A DNA stretch of 38,161 nt, from NCBI GenBank assembly GCA_001579985.1, contig LRSR01006896.1, forward strand, positions 1 through 38,161, written 5' to 3'. Source of the DNA: Hypsibius dujardini. Its lineage: Eukaryota > Tardigrada > Eutardigrada > Parachela > Hypsibiidae. Positions 20,849-34,234 of this stretch are shown here, piece by piece; the first letter of the stretch is position 1; each line of letters begins with the position of its first letter. Both the position numbers and the translations under genes were made by a program. The notes under the pieces are model-generated. The model was not told the origin of the DNA and searched no databases. It was given only the letters and a program-made list of their open reading frames with translations.

Positions 20849-21260
20849 GGGGTAAAGTGTACCATCAACTGTGGTATGTCAGCTACGCCATCAGACGAGC
20901 ACTGCCGGACATACTGACGCACAAGGCGGACGATGCCATACGTATGTTCCAACACTGCCAGGTTGTCCTCCCAAAAAGGCCCATCTCCGTTTTGGATCAA
21001 TTAGAGGTGGAAATGCAATGTTTATTTTTTGAATCCTAGTCAGTGCCATTATTCGCACGATCTTAGGTGTTGTGTTTCAGTTGAGGGAGAACGAGAAGCC
21101 GCCAAAGCTGCAAAATATTCTTCACACTTCTTCACCTGGAACCCAATCCGGCCGAGCGGATTACCGCAACGCAAGTGGTTCAACACCCCGACCGGAAGAA
21201 GTTCCAACAAAATTCCACCTGGTGAAGCCGTTATTGTTACGCGTACCGTTGCAGTCGTAG
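20849..21260 (+). CDS. Unidentified protein, last two exons (5' part unresolved)
   Basis: Not recognised. Exon 20849-21006 (acceptor GTCTTTACAG) reads GKVYHQLWYVSYAIRRALPD, later KADDAIRMFQHCQVVLPKRP and SVLDQLE. It joins in phase 0 through GTGGAA and the acceptor TTGTGTTTCAG to exon 21081-21260, which reads LRENEKPPKLQNILHTSSPG, continues Ser/Pro-rich and ends FHLVKPLLLRVPLQS at TAG 21258-21260. The first exon needs one base from upstream, which a donor at 20457 (exon 20373-20456) could supply. The product is probably a globular domain plus a disordered tail. It converges on ABCF3 with about 200 bases between the two stops. Confidence 0.45.
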
Positions 21261-21467
21261 AACCTTCTGTTGCTTTTGGTGAGACTATTCTCGATTTTTA
21301 AAAATGTAATTTTTAGTTCCTCTTCCTTTTATCAGGATCATTCAATTTTACTTTCGCAATCAAAATGACGTGGGGCCAAAGCCCAAAACGGTGTGGGCCA
21401 GTCTGCGAAAAAGCTGATTCGTGCGAAAACGTGGCCAAATCGAGACAAATAAAAAACCAGCGATCCA

Positions 21468-24400
21468 CTATCCATTTCGAGCACTGAGCTCTGTCTCGAT
21501 GATCTTCTTGTACTCGGGGAATCCGTTGGGTAGCACTCTAACGGTTTGGTTGGCGACTAACCACATTTCCTTACACGTCAGATTGATGAGGAACTGGTCG
21601 TGCGATACCAAAATCACACCGCCCTACCAAAGAACACGTTCTACCAATGAATGGATAGAGGCAGCCTCAGCACAGGAAGACACACGGACAGACAGACAAA
21701 CAGACAGGCAAAAATGTATGCAGTCAGATAGATTGTCAGACACAGTGACGATAGAACAGATAGACACAAACAGACAACAGACTAGAGACAGACATACAGA
21801 CATGAGACAGACAGATCGATGAGGACAGAAAAGCAGGCACAGACAGACATACGGGCAGGCAGATGACCAGACTGATGAAAAAACACAGACAAAACACACA
21901 GGCAGACAGAATGAAAGATACAGGCATGCAATCGATGCGAAACAGAGTCACACTCTCCTACCTCAAATGCGTTTAACGCTTTCGCTAACGTCTCTACTGT
22001 CTGAATGTCCAAGTGATTTGTCTGTCAAAAAGAACAACTATGAAATGCCACACCAGAAATATGAATTACCATCAAACACACACGTGCACTTACAGGCTCA
22101 TCAAGGACTAGGAAATTAGGCTTGTTGTAAGCCATGATGGCGAACGCGACGCGACATTTCTGCCCTCCCGACAGAGTTTGTAGGGGCTGCAGAACAGCCA
22201 TGTCGCCGCTAATCTCGAACCGCCCGAGACACCGGCGGTACTCTTCGATGGCCTGGCCAGGGTAGCGCTTCTGCATAAACTGCAGCGCGGTCATATCGAG
22301 ATCCAGCATGTCAACTGAAGCAAGAAATCCAATGAGGAATTGTGTAATATTTCAGTCAGTGTTACAACGAAGCGAAGTGATGACGGCTTACTGTGATGCT
22401 GAGCGAAGTAGCCGATCTTCAGATGTCGATGCATAGTGCGAAAACCCTTTTTTGGCTCCAAATCGCCTAGTAAAAGTTTCAGCAGCGTAGATTTACCCGC
22501 TCCGTTGTCACCAACCTGGAGAGGGGAACGCATTTCAGTTGAGAGGCAGTGGCCTACCTGTGCTGACATGCGGACACTCAGACGGACAGACAGACCAGAC
22601 AGACAGACCAGACAGACAGACAGATAGACAGACAGATGGTCTGTTCAAAAAAGGCTAACAGAGTAGATGTCAGACAAACAGATACCGAGAGATAGACAGA
22701 GACAGACAAGCACAAACAGAAATTAACTTCCAACTTAGTGGGTGCAGATAGACCAGCGGTTCCACGGACCATTACGCTCTGTGAACTTACAATAACTACG
22801 CGACTGTTGGCATTCGTCGAGATATCGACATTTTTGAAGATCGGATTTGCCTGGCCGCCGTCGTAGTAGAAAGAGACATCGTCCATACGCAGACCACAAC
22901 CCGACAACGGTTCCACTTCCTGGAATCGCAGGTGAACTTCGCTCTCCATCTCCACCGGGGTCAGTTTGACTCTGAAATCAATTAAGTCGTTCATGATTAG
23001 ACCGATCACACAATTGGAAAAACGCAAACTGGCACGAACATCTTTTCCAGCATCTTCAGTTTACTCTGCACCAGCGAAGCCCGCTTGGCGTTATAGCGAA
23101 ACTTGTTCACGAATTCCTACAAAAAAATAGTTAAAAAGGAGCCAATTGAGTTTACAGCGAGAACAATCTCTTAAGTACTACTAAGTAATGCGCAACGAAG
23201 TCTTACCATGGTATGCTCGATGAACATCTTCTGGGCCTCATACTCCTTCTGTTGGTTTTTCAGCTTCTCGTCCTTAGTCTTGAGGAAGACAGAGTAGTCG
23301 CCCTTGTAGTACTCAAGACGGCGCGAGTGCAGGTGGATGATGTCGGTGGCGCAGTTTTCAAGGAAGCTGCGGTCGTGAGAGACGAAGAGGAGAGTCGACG
23401 CCCAAGACTGCATCAAACACATTTATTGCAAAGTTTTCTCTATTCCCAAGCTCACTACAGCATATGAAAAACTTTAACGAACCTGAAGGTAATCTTCAAG
23501 CCAGAGGATAGCTTTCATGTCTAACTGCAAACGGAGAAGCAGGAACTAGGAACTGTGTGGGGAAAAACAGCAAAGTGAAAATTCATTTAAGATTACCATG
23601 TTCGTAGGTTCGTCGAGAAGGAGTAAATCAGGCTGGGCGAAGAGAGCGCGAGCAAGTGCGAGACGCATTCTCCATCCACCGGAAAAGACCCTACCAAGAC
23701 AACGCACGTGGCTGTTAATTCGCGGTAAATAGAGACGATAAAAACTAAAACAAATTTAGTCAACTAATCGCCGAATTACATTACATAATTAAATAAACTT
23801 TTAGATTAGTTGCTTTGATTTCCACTATAGCTTAGCTAAAAAGAGTTTTCCCATTTCAATTCTAAGGCTTCAGCTGTCTTTTTTTGAGACTGAAAAATTG
23901 AAACTAAGAAACTCAAACTAAAAAAATTAATTACCAAGCGATTCAGTTTAGTTCTATTTGTGCAATCTCGAATGTTGGAATGCGAAACTCACTTTGTCGG
24001 TTGGCCCTGCATCTCGCTGGAGAAGCCGAGACCAAAGAGGATTGCCGCCGCTCTTGCAGGAGCTTTGTCCGCCTCAATGGCCTCCAGTTCGGCGTAAACC
24101 TGGCTGAGTTTCTTGTTGAGAGCGTCGTCAGCTGACTGTCCCGCTTTCGACCTAGAGATTAACTTTTCCATTGACGAATTCCACAAACATCGACTTATCC
24201 TTTCCTTCTAACAATGAGGGAACCTACTCGGTCGCTTTCAGCTGCTCCCGCAGCTGCTTCTCACTCTTCAAAAGGCTCTCACGCTTTTCATCACACTCCA
24301 GGACGCTTTGCAGTGCCAGCGTATCATCACCGGTTGCCTCTTGTTCCACGTGCAGGATGGACAGGTGGGAGGGAATTTTCAGCGAACGACTAAAAAATTA

Positions 24401-26637
24401 TATACGTTCTCATTTTATTTGTTCCTGAAAGCTACGTCGGGGGAAGGAAGACAACGTAGATGGTGAACAGGCAGGCGCCAGTGAAAGTACCTCCCAAGAA
24501 GGCGGAGCATAGTGGACTTGCCCAGACCGTTCCTTCCGACAAGTCCATAACGTCTGCCGTACGCCAAATTCAGCGTCGCACACGACAGCAAGATCCTACG
24601 AACACAAAACTGTCAGAGCGATTTCAGTCGTAAAGGAAGTTGCTACCATTAACGTACTTGTCCTCATAAGACATATCAAAGTCCTCAATCTTAATGTCGA
24701 AGATCTTCGCGCCGCCCTTCTGGTCCAAGCGCTCTTCCCGGCGATTGACCGCCTGCGACACCGATGCGAGTGGAACATCCGCCGGGCCCCTAAGTAGGGA
24801 GAATGATTAGCTTTGCAACAACCTAACAAAGGGCGAAGGACGTGCGTACTTTGGCTCCGCTGCCGGGGCTTTCTCAACTGCCGCACGCTTGTCTTGCTTC
24901 TCCTTGATCTTGGCGTTGGCCTTATCTAACTTCCTCGCATCCACTTTCTGTGTGAGGAAAGAGACAAAAAGCCTTTGCTACTACATTAACGTAGTTTTGT
25001 GTTGTACATTTAAGAAAAACCCATTTTAAATGACATTCAAAAACGGCTTTAAATTTTAATATAAAATATCTCTATATTTTATTTATAGCCGCAAAAAGAG
25101 AAATTCAGATAGATATCTAAGATTGTTTTTTTCAAATCAAATTTTGAGTGCTGAAAATGTGTCGATTTTCTTTATGTAAATGACTCAAAAAACAACCTTA
25201 AATTTTAAACAAAATACAATTTTATTTTATTTAAAGTCGCACAAATAATGATCAATATTTAAAAGCATATATTTTATATAGAATCAATTTAAATACTAGA
25301 CTCTTCCATTTAAGATCATATTATAAATGCTGAAAATGTGGCTTTCTTTTAAATAAAACAAATTCTATTTTAAAAACGTTGCCGGTCGATTTAAATTTTT
25401 TTTTTAAATATCAAGCACGTTATTTAAAATACTTTCTAATTTCACGGTCACACTAATTCCATCCACTGAAATCGTACTGGTACGTCTCCCTGAGATCGGT
25501 TCCATATCCCGCCGTCGGCATCTTCCGCGACGGCCGCCGCGGCCGCGGACGTGTTGATGTGATCCTTCATGCGCACCGGACCCGATGCCAGCTTGCGGAT
25601 GCTGCCGTTGTAGTCGCCATTGGACACGGCGGTACCTCCGTTACTATCACCACTGGAAAAAAAACAGTGTTAGTCTCGCACTACGGAAATATTCTGACGA
25701 GTGCGCAATATGTATTACCTCAATATTTCGAAGAGATCTCCACAGATGGCACGGATATCGTCTTCCGCCGAGTTACGACCGGCAATTTGATGTAATAACG
25801 GACTACGTAAAAATAAACAACAGCGTCAAGTCAGAACAGGCTCAATTCTCCGTTTCTTTAATAATGCTTTTCAATAAATCTACTTCAGCGGCAAAGTTTA
25901 TTTAAATGACAATTTTACTTTATTTAAAACTGTTTGCGGCCTTTAAAAAAATTAATATAAATACTCAAATACTTAAAGAACATTTTGGGACTGAAAAAGA
26001 ACAGAATGCATTTTAAATATAATAATATTAATATATATAAATATAATTAACAATTAATCATTTTAAATACATTTAAACGCATTTTTCATTTTTATTTTTC
26101 ATTTTTATTCTGATCAAGTGTATTCTGTTTTAAATTGAACAATATATTGGACAAGCTTGAATTCAATGGACTGAGCGATTAAGCAGCAGCAGATCAGATT
26201 AAAGACAGCCGTAACTATTCGCTGATTGCTCGATTGTAGAGAAATAAGATGATAGGTGCTTGATTGATGTGTTGGTCAATCGATACTACCACAATCGACA
26301 CCGTTGATTGATTCTTTGATTCCACTGTAAAGTAAACAGATTTTCAAATCCATTACCCCATGTTGTCGTAGAGCTCGTCAGCTGCAAACAAACGAAAATT
26401 AGATACCGCAAGCTTGCACAAAAATAATTGCATCTTACCATCTTCAAAATCAGCCGCTCCGACTTCTAAACTGCCTGCAGAATAAAAAATAATAATAAAA
26501 AAGAACAGCATGTCATGAATCCATCAATCAACTACTGATCTTCCACACAAAATCCCGCAATTACTTTGCAGGTACTCCGTTAAATCGGGCGTGATGGCGG
26601 GGAAGTTTTCCGTCAAAAATGTCGCGACGCGCTGCAT
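21468..26637 (-). CDS. ABCF3: ABCF3, soluble twin-ATPase ABC protein
   Basis: Cytosolic ABC-F protein (yeast GCN20 relatives), linked to ribosome function and not transport. Minus-strand exons: 26637-26565, 26474-26439, 26381-26357, 25802-25719, 25652-25484, 24947-24850, 24789-24658, 24595-24491, 24389-24228, 24151-23993, 23690-23597, 23524-23483, 23407-23207, 23116-23040, 22971-22791, 22515-22392, 22314-22094, 22021-21962, 21623-21468; 732 residues (human 709). ATPase 1: Walker [10 protein letters not shown], signature [10 protein letters not shown], Walker [10 protein letters not shown], switch FVSHD. ATPase 2: [37 protein letters not shown]. The linker [20 protein letters not shown] and the N-terminal helices ([22 protein letters not shown]) match human ABCF3. 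The exon-5 donor is uncertain by six bases (25484 or 25478). Exons 2 and 3 are 36 and 25 bases. Confidence 0.95.
21678..21912. repeat. Imperfect CAGA repeat, ABCF3 intron 18
   Basis: CAGA with CAAA and CAGG variants, inside intron 21624-21961. It reads TCTG on the ABCF3 sense strand. Confidence 0.85.
22572..22710. repeat. CAGA repeat, ABCF3 intron 15
   Basis: GGACAGACAGACCAGA units at 22572-22636, then scattered CAGA units, inside intron 22516-22790. Confidence 0.85.
25018..25400. repeat. Diverged AT-rich tandem repeat, about 179-bp period, ABCF3 intron 5
   Basis: TGCTGAAAATGTG occurs at 25149 and 25328. Each copy is preceded by related TTAAATTTTAA and TTTTATTTA blocks and a GTCGCA/GCCGCA element. 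Related AT-rich words return in the neighbouring intron at 25916-26020. This looks like decayed repeats on both sides of exons 4 and 5. Confidence 0.5.
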
Positions 26638-27260
26638 TCTTTACCCCGAAATTGCGACACGGAGGGAATCAAATCGGGAATCAGTAAGGAAACGCTAGCG
26701 ACCTCCAAATGATGCTGAACAGACGCAGCAGATGAGGTAATTTTTCCAATGGAGCTGACGTCAAAATCGTTCTGAATATCGACAGGTCAAAAAATTGTTC
26801 GTAATTTGTTCGGAATTCAGTGTGAACAGCTTAAAAATTAAAATCCACAATTACGAAACACTCTAAAAACGTCAGCACAAACTAAATATTCGGGAAAAAG
26901 TCTCATGAGTAATAACTGTTGAAATCAATATAAAATAAACAGGGCAAGCCCATTCAAATGATTGATTTCTACTCGTCCGCGTCAAATGAGCATCAATCAA
27001 ACGTTTTGATTCGAAACAGCTGAGATTAGGCCCCGCCTATTTCGCTCGTTTGCCCATTTCCCCTAATTAAACTGGACCCTATATCGGGGCAAACGTTTGT
27101 AGGGAGGGATTCCATCTTCATGGATTGATTGATCAAAGTCAGTGAATTCAAAATTTTGATTCTTTTCTGTTACTGATTTGATTTTTTCCCGAAAATTCTG
27201 CTTCTATTGTGCTATACTTCCGTTTCTCACTTCATGTGGCATTTCTAGAGCCCCACTGAC
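26638..27260. promoter_or_regulatory. Shared intergenic promoter region of ABCF3 (-) and TDRD9 (+)
   Basis: 623 bases between the two ATGs. No clear TATA box is seen. TTGATT motifs occur at 26960 and 27123. CATTTCTAG at 27240-27248 could be an acceptor, which would place a non-coding first TDRD9 exon in this region. Confidence 0.4.
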
Positions 27261-28210
27261 ATGTGGAACAGCCGTTTGAAACGTCTGGCGGAAGTGCGAG
27301 CGGAGAAGGAGAAGGAGAAGGCGGAAGAAAAAGAAGATCCAGAAGAACAATTCCCGGAGGAACTTCCCCAGCAGCCGCGCGAAGTCCTCCCTGAGTCCAT
27401 CGACATCGCCGCATTCATCCAAAAAAGCATCAACATTCGTACGGGCTTCAATTTTCACGACCCAAAGGAGTCCATCTCTCGCCATCTTCTGCTGCCGGTT
27501 CAGAAGAGCTCCCTGGTCAGTCAGCTCTACAGGTAAATGAAACCAGTGTAATTTCCCTTTAATTGGAAGTGGACGCCTCTAACATCTGTAGGCTGTGGCT
27601 GTGGCGTAGTTTGTTGTTGGTTGTTGTTGTTTTGGAGTTCCAATTGGGGAGTTTTGTATTGACTTCCTCCCATTTTGTCCATTTCCACACCACTTGTACC
27701 GGTGGAATCTTGGATATTTTCAGGGATGATGGCAAAGTTTCCAGTGCCATGGTGGTGCGCTTCGCCAGCGCACTCGGTCTGCGTCTGGAAGTGGGATTGG
27801 TGACGGCCGTGTTGGAGGACTCTTCGGCAAAGTTGAAGGCCGAGCTGTCGCGGCGAAAGAAGAGGCATCACGATTTTGACTCTGAACCCGATCCGGATGA
27901 GGAGGAAGATGGAGACGGTGATGCCGACGACCCCTTGTCCGGCCTGCCTGTCAAGACCATCTCGGAAATTGTGTGGCTGTTAAAGAAGGAGCTTCATGCG
28001 CTTTATCGCGATATAATGAAGAATGAGGAGGATGAGAGGGAGGTTGAGCGGGCGAATGAACGGAAGGTGGACATCCCGAGCTATCGTGAGAAAAAGTACG
28101 AGGGTATCTGGCAATGAGCGATTTCAAACACTGACTGTAGTTAGAGATAGGCGGGCAGGCAAACGGATGGACAAACGGCAGACAGGCAAACGGACCGACA
28201 GGCAGTCAGT

Positions 28211-28243
<33 letters not shown>

Positions 28244-30088
28244 GGACGGACGGACGGACAGATACATACGCACAGCAAATAGACCGGTTCTAAGATGCGT
28301 TTGAATGTTTCAGGGTGATTGCTGAAAATTTGCCCGATTTCGAGCGGATGTTGCGGGTGCGACTATTTGGCGGGAGGACTAGAAATGAGCCTGGTAGTGG
28401 AGGTGGTGAAACCGGCGGCTCGCTGATCCAGCCCTCGGTGGCTCTGTCGTTTCCCACGATGTCTGCTGGCACATTGACTGAGGCGAGTGGAATTTATCAC
28501 AGTTCAAACATTTTCACTTTTCACTTTTCTTTATCGTTAACCGGTATAAATTTCTGTAAATTTAGGATTGTGCCGATTCGAGGGTCAGTCACTTGACCGT
28601 GGGTGCTCGGGACCGGTCGGACTCGCGCTTGAGTGTGGCAGCTTCTCTCTGCTCGGATTTTCATCCGATGAAGAACCCGAGTGTCTTTCGGCATTTTTAC
28701 CCCTCTAAGGTGTCAGACGAAACTAAGAAGTTGCCGATATTCGCACAAGCCGACAAGGTGATCTTCGCAACGGAATTTTGCTCTTATTACCTTGGTCGTA
28801 TGAGTCATGAAAATACAATATTACTGGTTTTCGATATAGATAATGAGCATGCTGAGCAGTCGACAGGTGACCGTGATTTCTGGACGAACCGGAACCGGAA
28901 AGACCACCCAGGTCCCACTCATGGTCATGGATCAGTTTGCTCGCGACAACCTGCCTTGCAACATCATTGTGACCCAGCCCAGGCGGTTAGCAGCAATCGG
29001 TGTGGCTCGACGAGTTTGTGCGGATCGGGGTTGGAACATCGGTCAACTGGTCGGCTATCACGTAAGACTCCTTAGCTTTGAAAGTATACGAGGAACGATA
29101 TTGCTGTTCGATATTGAACGATATAAGCAATTGCTGCAATTGCTTCTCTTTTTTACAGGTCGGCTTGGACAGACGTGTCTCAGAGTCCACTCGGCTGACA
29201 TACTGCACCACCGGTGTCTTCATCGAGAAAATCGTGTCGGAGAAGAATTTGAACTCCTACACTCATGTCTTTCTGGATGAAGTATGTATTCAGTATTGAT
29301 CTCTCTATCTCTGACGGATTGACTGCCTGCCTCTGACTGGCTGACTGACTGTCTGTTTGTTTGTATGTCTATATCTGTTTGTCTTTTGTTTGTTTCCGTC
29401 TGACTAAATGTCTTTTGCGTGACTGTGTCTCTCAGTCTGTCTCGTTTCATTTCATGTCCGGATACTTGTGTGCGGCACTGATTGAATTGTTAACAATCGT
29501 TTGCAGGTTCACGAGCGCGATCAGGATACGGATATGGCCTTGATGCTCGTGCGTCAGATGCTGCGGGAAAATTCGCCAAAAGTGAAGGTGAGGCGACGGG
29601 ATCTTTTACCCTAAACTTGTGTCGCACTGTCGCGAACATTCCTATTGATTATTCCCAGGTCATCCTGATGTCAGCCACCGTGGAAGTTGACAAAATGGTT
29701 AACTACTTCAATCAAAATGTCCACAGCCTCGCCGCCGCCAAAATGCCTGGCAGGGTGACGGTAGAGGTGGCTCGTTACGAGATTTTCGAGAAGTACCTCG
29801 ACGAGTTCTCCGATAATAGCGAACAGTTCGTAAGTTGAAGGGAAACCGCACCGTAGCTCTGCATTTTATTCGGCACGGCTAAATTCTCTCTTCTGCAGCG
29901 CTTCGACAAGGAGAAACCGTTCCTGTCGAACAAAGTGCTCGCCGTCGCCGTGAAATTGCTGAACATCCTTGACCCTGTTTGGGATGCGCTCGGATCCCCT
30001 ATCACCGACCCGGCTGTTCTTTGCTTTCTTCCAGGTCTATATGGATTGCTTTCACCTGCCTGATAGGCAGGCAGGCAGGCAGGCAGGC

Positions 30089-30135
<47 letters not shown>

Positions 30136-33100
30136 GAGGCAGGCAGATAGACAGGCAGACAAACAGAAAGACGGACATATAGATCAACAGACAAACAAAA
30201 ACAGGCAGGCAGCCATATTGACAGATTACTTCAGAGTTCAGATTTCTTGCTTTGTTTTCAGGCTTGGAGCATATTAATGAAATGGCCACAATCATCCGAG
30301 CCAGGTGAAAGAGATGTCTCATTGTGTTGCTGTACATTTGTTGTGTAGCGGTACCATGTCTTTAGGCTGCCTGATGTGGAAATTAAAGTCCTTCATTCCA
30401 CCGTCAGCGGTCCGGAGCAGGAGCTGGTACTGGAGCCTCCCATGCCCGGCGTGCGACGCGTCATCCTTTCGACCAACATCGCCGAGAGCTCCCTGACGAT
30501 CCCTTATGTTGATTACGGTACACTGTCGATACTTTTATGGATACAGAGTAGACTGATTTTGATTTTGAAGCGCATGCAATGTGTTATCCTTTTAGTGTTC
30601 GACTTCTGCCTGACGAAGGTCCTCAAGCTGAATCGCATAACGAAAGTACCGCAGCTGAGCCTGGAATGGGCGTCTGTGTCGAATTCATATCAACGCAGAG
30701 GTAAATAGTGCGTTGATACCTCCCAATAGTCTCAACACAGCGCATGATTCCTTTTGTTTAATGGCAGAAATATAAATTGATACTTGTTTTATTTATTTAA
30801 TGTTTTATTTATTTAATGTCCAAAAGCTTAATTCTAATAGGTTGTATTAAGATAGTAATTTATTTAAATATTATTTTACCTATGAAAGATATTATATAGT
30901 ATAGTATTATAGTATAGTATATTCCAAGTCTATTGAAAATTTAAATTCATTTGTTTCCAGGTCGTGTCGGTCGAGTGCGGCGTGGTCGTGTCTACTTTTT
31001 TGTACCACGTCGATTCTTCAACGAAAGTCTCCCACGTCATCCCGAACCGGAGATTCTGGTGCGAAGTGTGCCCCGGCTGTCTATATCTGCGCCCGACTCT
31101 ATTGCAACCTTGGAAGTTTCATTTTGCTTTCCTTCCTAGATATCGCCCATGGACCACACCGTCCTGCGGGTGAAACAGCTGAAGGTGACCCCGCCGCCGG
31201 CAGAAGTCTTGGTCCTGATGCCCGATCCGCCTGATCGGAACGACGTGGAACGGGCCATCCTCTCGCTAAAACAGGTGATGACAGATTTGTATTTTATCCT
31301 TTTCCTGCGTTCTTAGTCGTTTGTTTTGCTCCCAGGCCGGCGCGTTAACGGTAAAATTCAATGGTCAGCCGAGTTACACCGATGGCGACGTCACCGTTCT
31401 GGGAAGCCTGCTCGCTCGCTTTCCAATGGACATTCCAGTGGCCAAGTTTTTGGTACTGTGCTGCATGTTCGGATACGCGCAGGAGGGAGTAACAGTCGGT
31501 CAGTGAGATTACTAGGTTGCACATCTGTTCCTGACATGTCTTCGTTTATTTCTTTATATGTATGTTTGCCTGCCTGTCCATTTGTTTGTCTCTATGTATG
31601 TCTGTCTGTCTCTCTGTTTATCTGTCTGTCTGCCTGTCTATCTGTCTGTCTGTCTGCCTGTCAGTCTGTCTGTCTGTCTGTTTGTCTGTTTGTCTGTCTG
31701 TCTGTCTGCCTGCCTATCTGGCTACACTGTATGGCTGTATCTGTTTGCCTTCTGTCTGTCTGTCTATCTGCTTGTCTTTCTGCCTGCCCGTCTGTCTGTT
31801 TAACTATCGTTCTGCCCATCGTTCGCACTCCTTCCTACCTAATGAAACTTTCGTGCTTTCCGTAGCTGCTGGATTGTCAGTTGAATCAGTCCTCTCGAAC
31901 GAGAATTTTCGCTCCGTCGAGCGCTGCAAACGGCTCCACAACCTGTATGGTCGTTACGGCTCCCACAGCGACGCGCTTGCGCTTCTCTACGCGTATGAAC
32001 GGTGGGCCACGGAATGCGAGAACTGTACCTTCGCAACGCGACTCGATGAGAAACGGTGGTGTGAGCAGCACCTGATTGACCTGTCCCGCATGAAGGAGGT
32101 ATATTGCGTCCCCGAAGTTTCAAACTGTGCTTTCTCTTGGATGTGGTATGGTATAGTTTCCAACAAATATTGTTTTCATTTGTATTGTTTGTCATTGGTT
32201 AGTTTGTGGCCCTACGGCGCGAACTGTGGCATCGCCTGACGGAGAATTGTCACTTTCCGGACACTGCCAGCAAAATGCCGTTCTCGAAAGAGGTCATGAT
32301 CCCGGTAAGGTCGCCCTGACAGTCTAACTGGCTCTTGGTCCCACATCAATGTTGTCGTTTAATAGCTGTTGCTGGCCGGGGCGTTTCACAAGAACATTCT
32401 GATCAACAAGAGCACAGTCAGCGACGTCGCTACGGGGAAGCAACTGCTCGGCTATAACCCGTTGCATACATGTGTAGTGAGTACTTCTATGGTAGCGGAA
32501 TGCGTTATCTCACGTAAGTCCGGGGGGAGAGAGAAAGGCGACAATCCATTTTCTAGATACCACGATTCGGCTACAACTCGCCCAGCCCGGCACCGCTGTA
32601 TGACGCGCAGCTGAAGCAGATTCTGGGCTTGAACACGTCTGGCGAATCCGTGGCCAGAGTCGTTTATGGCAGCAACGAGTAAGATTTCCAGCATCCTCTC
32701 TAATTCACTTTAGTCGTCAGATTTAGGATCTAGTCCTTCTGTTTCTCACTCCAGGACGTTCATTTGCTTTGCGCGGTATGCGGGGAATATCGTGTACGGC
32801 ATGGACGCCACCAAGCTCCATCGCGGCGTGGAAGTGCTCAAAAAGCGCATGTACGTCGCGTGTTGCACGTGTGAACTTGGAGATCGATGGCAGTTAACAT
32901 TCCGGTATTTACCTTTTAGGACGGAGCTTCGGGGGACCTTGGCGCTGTGTGATCAAGGAGAATCGGAGGAGTTGCAGAAGTTCCTGAAGGGCTCGAACAT
33001 GATCGACCCGGAAATTGATACGAGGTCATTTTACTGCTCATTTTTCGTCCAATCATACCGAAATTTCAATCGAGATCTTTCCTTTTGAGATTCTGTCTGC

Positions 33101-34199
33101 GGGAAGATATAATTCGATTGCCTCCCGCGGAGATACCCGTCGATTCAGAAGGGAAGCTGCCCGTCGCTATCTCTGACGTATGTGCAAATACCGATTTGCT
33201 CTTTCCGACTGTGTCACTGAAGCCACGCAATATTCTTCCCGTAGATAGAGAACGTGGAACTGTTTTGGTTGGCTCACTGGGACGCGGAGAACTCCGCGCG
33301 ACAGCTGGAGATGAGTAGGACGATTACCGAGATCCACACGCGGCAGGTGCGACTTCACCGTCTCGAACAAACGATCGAACATTTGAACGCATCAACGAGT
33401 GAAAGAACGAAGGAATGAACGACGCGTTATTACAACTAAATGTTCCACAGGGTGGTCTTCGACCTGCGAAACGGGACGCCCTCGTCCTCTTCAATTCTTA
33501 CCTCTCCCAGCACGATGGCTGCAACGAGTTTGCCCGTGTGACGCTTTTTGGTCTGCCGGACTCGGTTGGAAACGTCCAGGTAGGGTATAAGATTAACCAA
33601 GGTTTCCCTTTCCAGCTGAGAATTTTTCCTTCCGTAGATTCTGCTCGTCGACAGCGGGCTCCTCGATCGAGTTCCCGCTGAGTGGCTGTACATCCTACCT
33701 CTGCCGGCGCGGACCGTGCCACGCGCGTGCTTCGAGTTTTCCTTCACCGGTTTGCGGTTCATAGAGTCAAAAACGGCGGCGGCCGCTGCCTTCATCAAGA
33801 AATTCGTGGCCGCGGATGATGCGGAATTGATGCTACAGGTACGATGGGTCACATCGTTGCTACTGTCTTATACGTAACTGTAACTGTCGTTGTCGATGAA
33901 TGGGATTTAACTCTTTCTATTTTGTGTCGTAGGTTCACTCAATCGTTGACGGAGTAGTCTACGGCACTATTCACTGGAGTTTGGGCTTGATGAACGGTGT
34001 GTCGGTCAACCTGAACGAGGAACTAATCAAACTCGGCTATGCTTATCAAGGCTCGCCCTCATGGATTTCTCAGGTATATTCCTCTTTCAATCTGCGTGTT
34101 TGTCTGCCGGTTTCTTTGTGTTTTTGTTCGCCTGTTTGACTATCTGCCTGCCGGTATCTCCTATATGTCCGTCGCTCCGCTTGCCTGCCTCTCTCCCTT

Positions 34200-34234
<35 letters not shown>

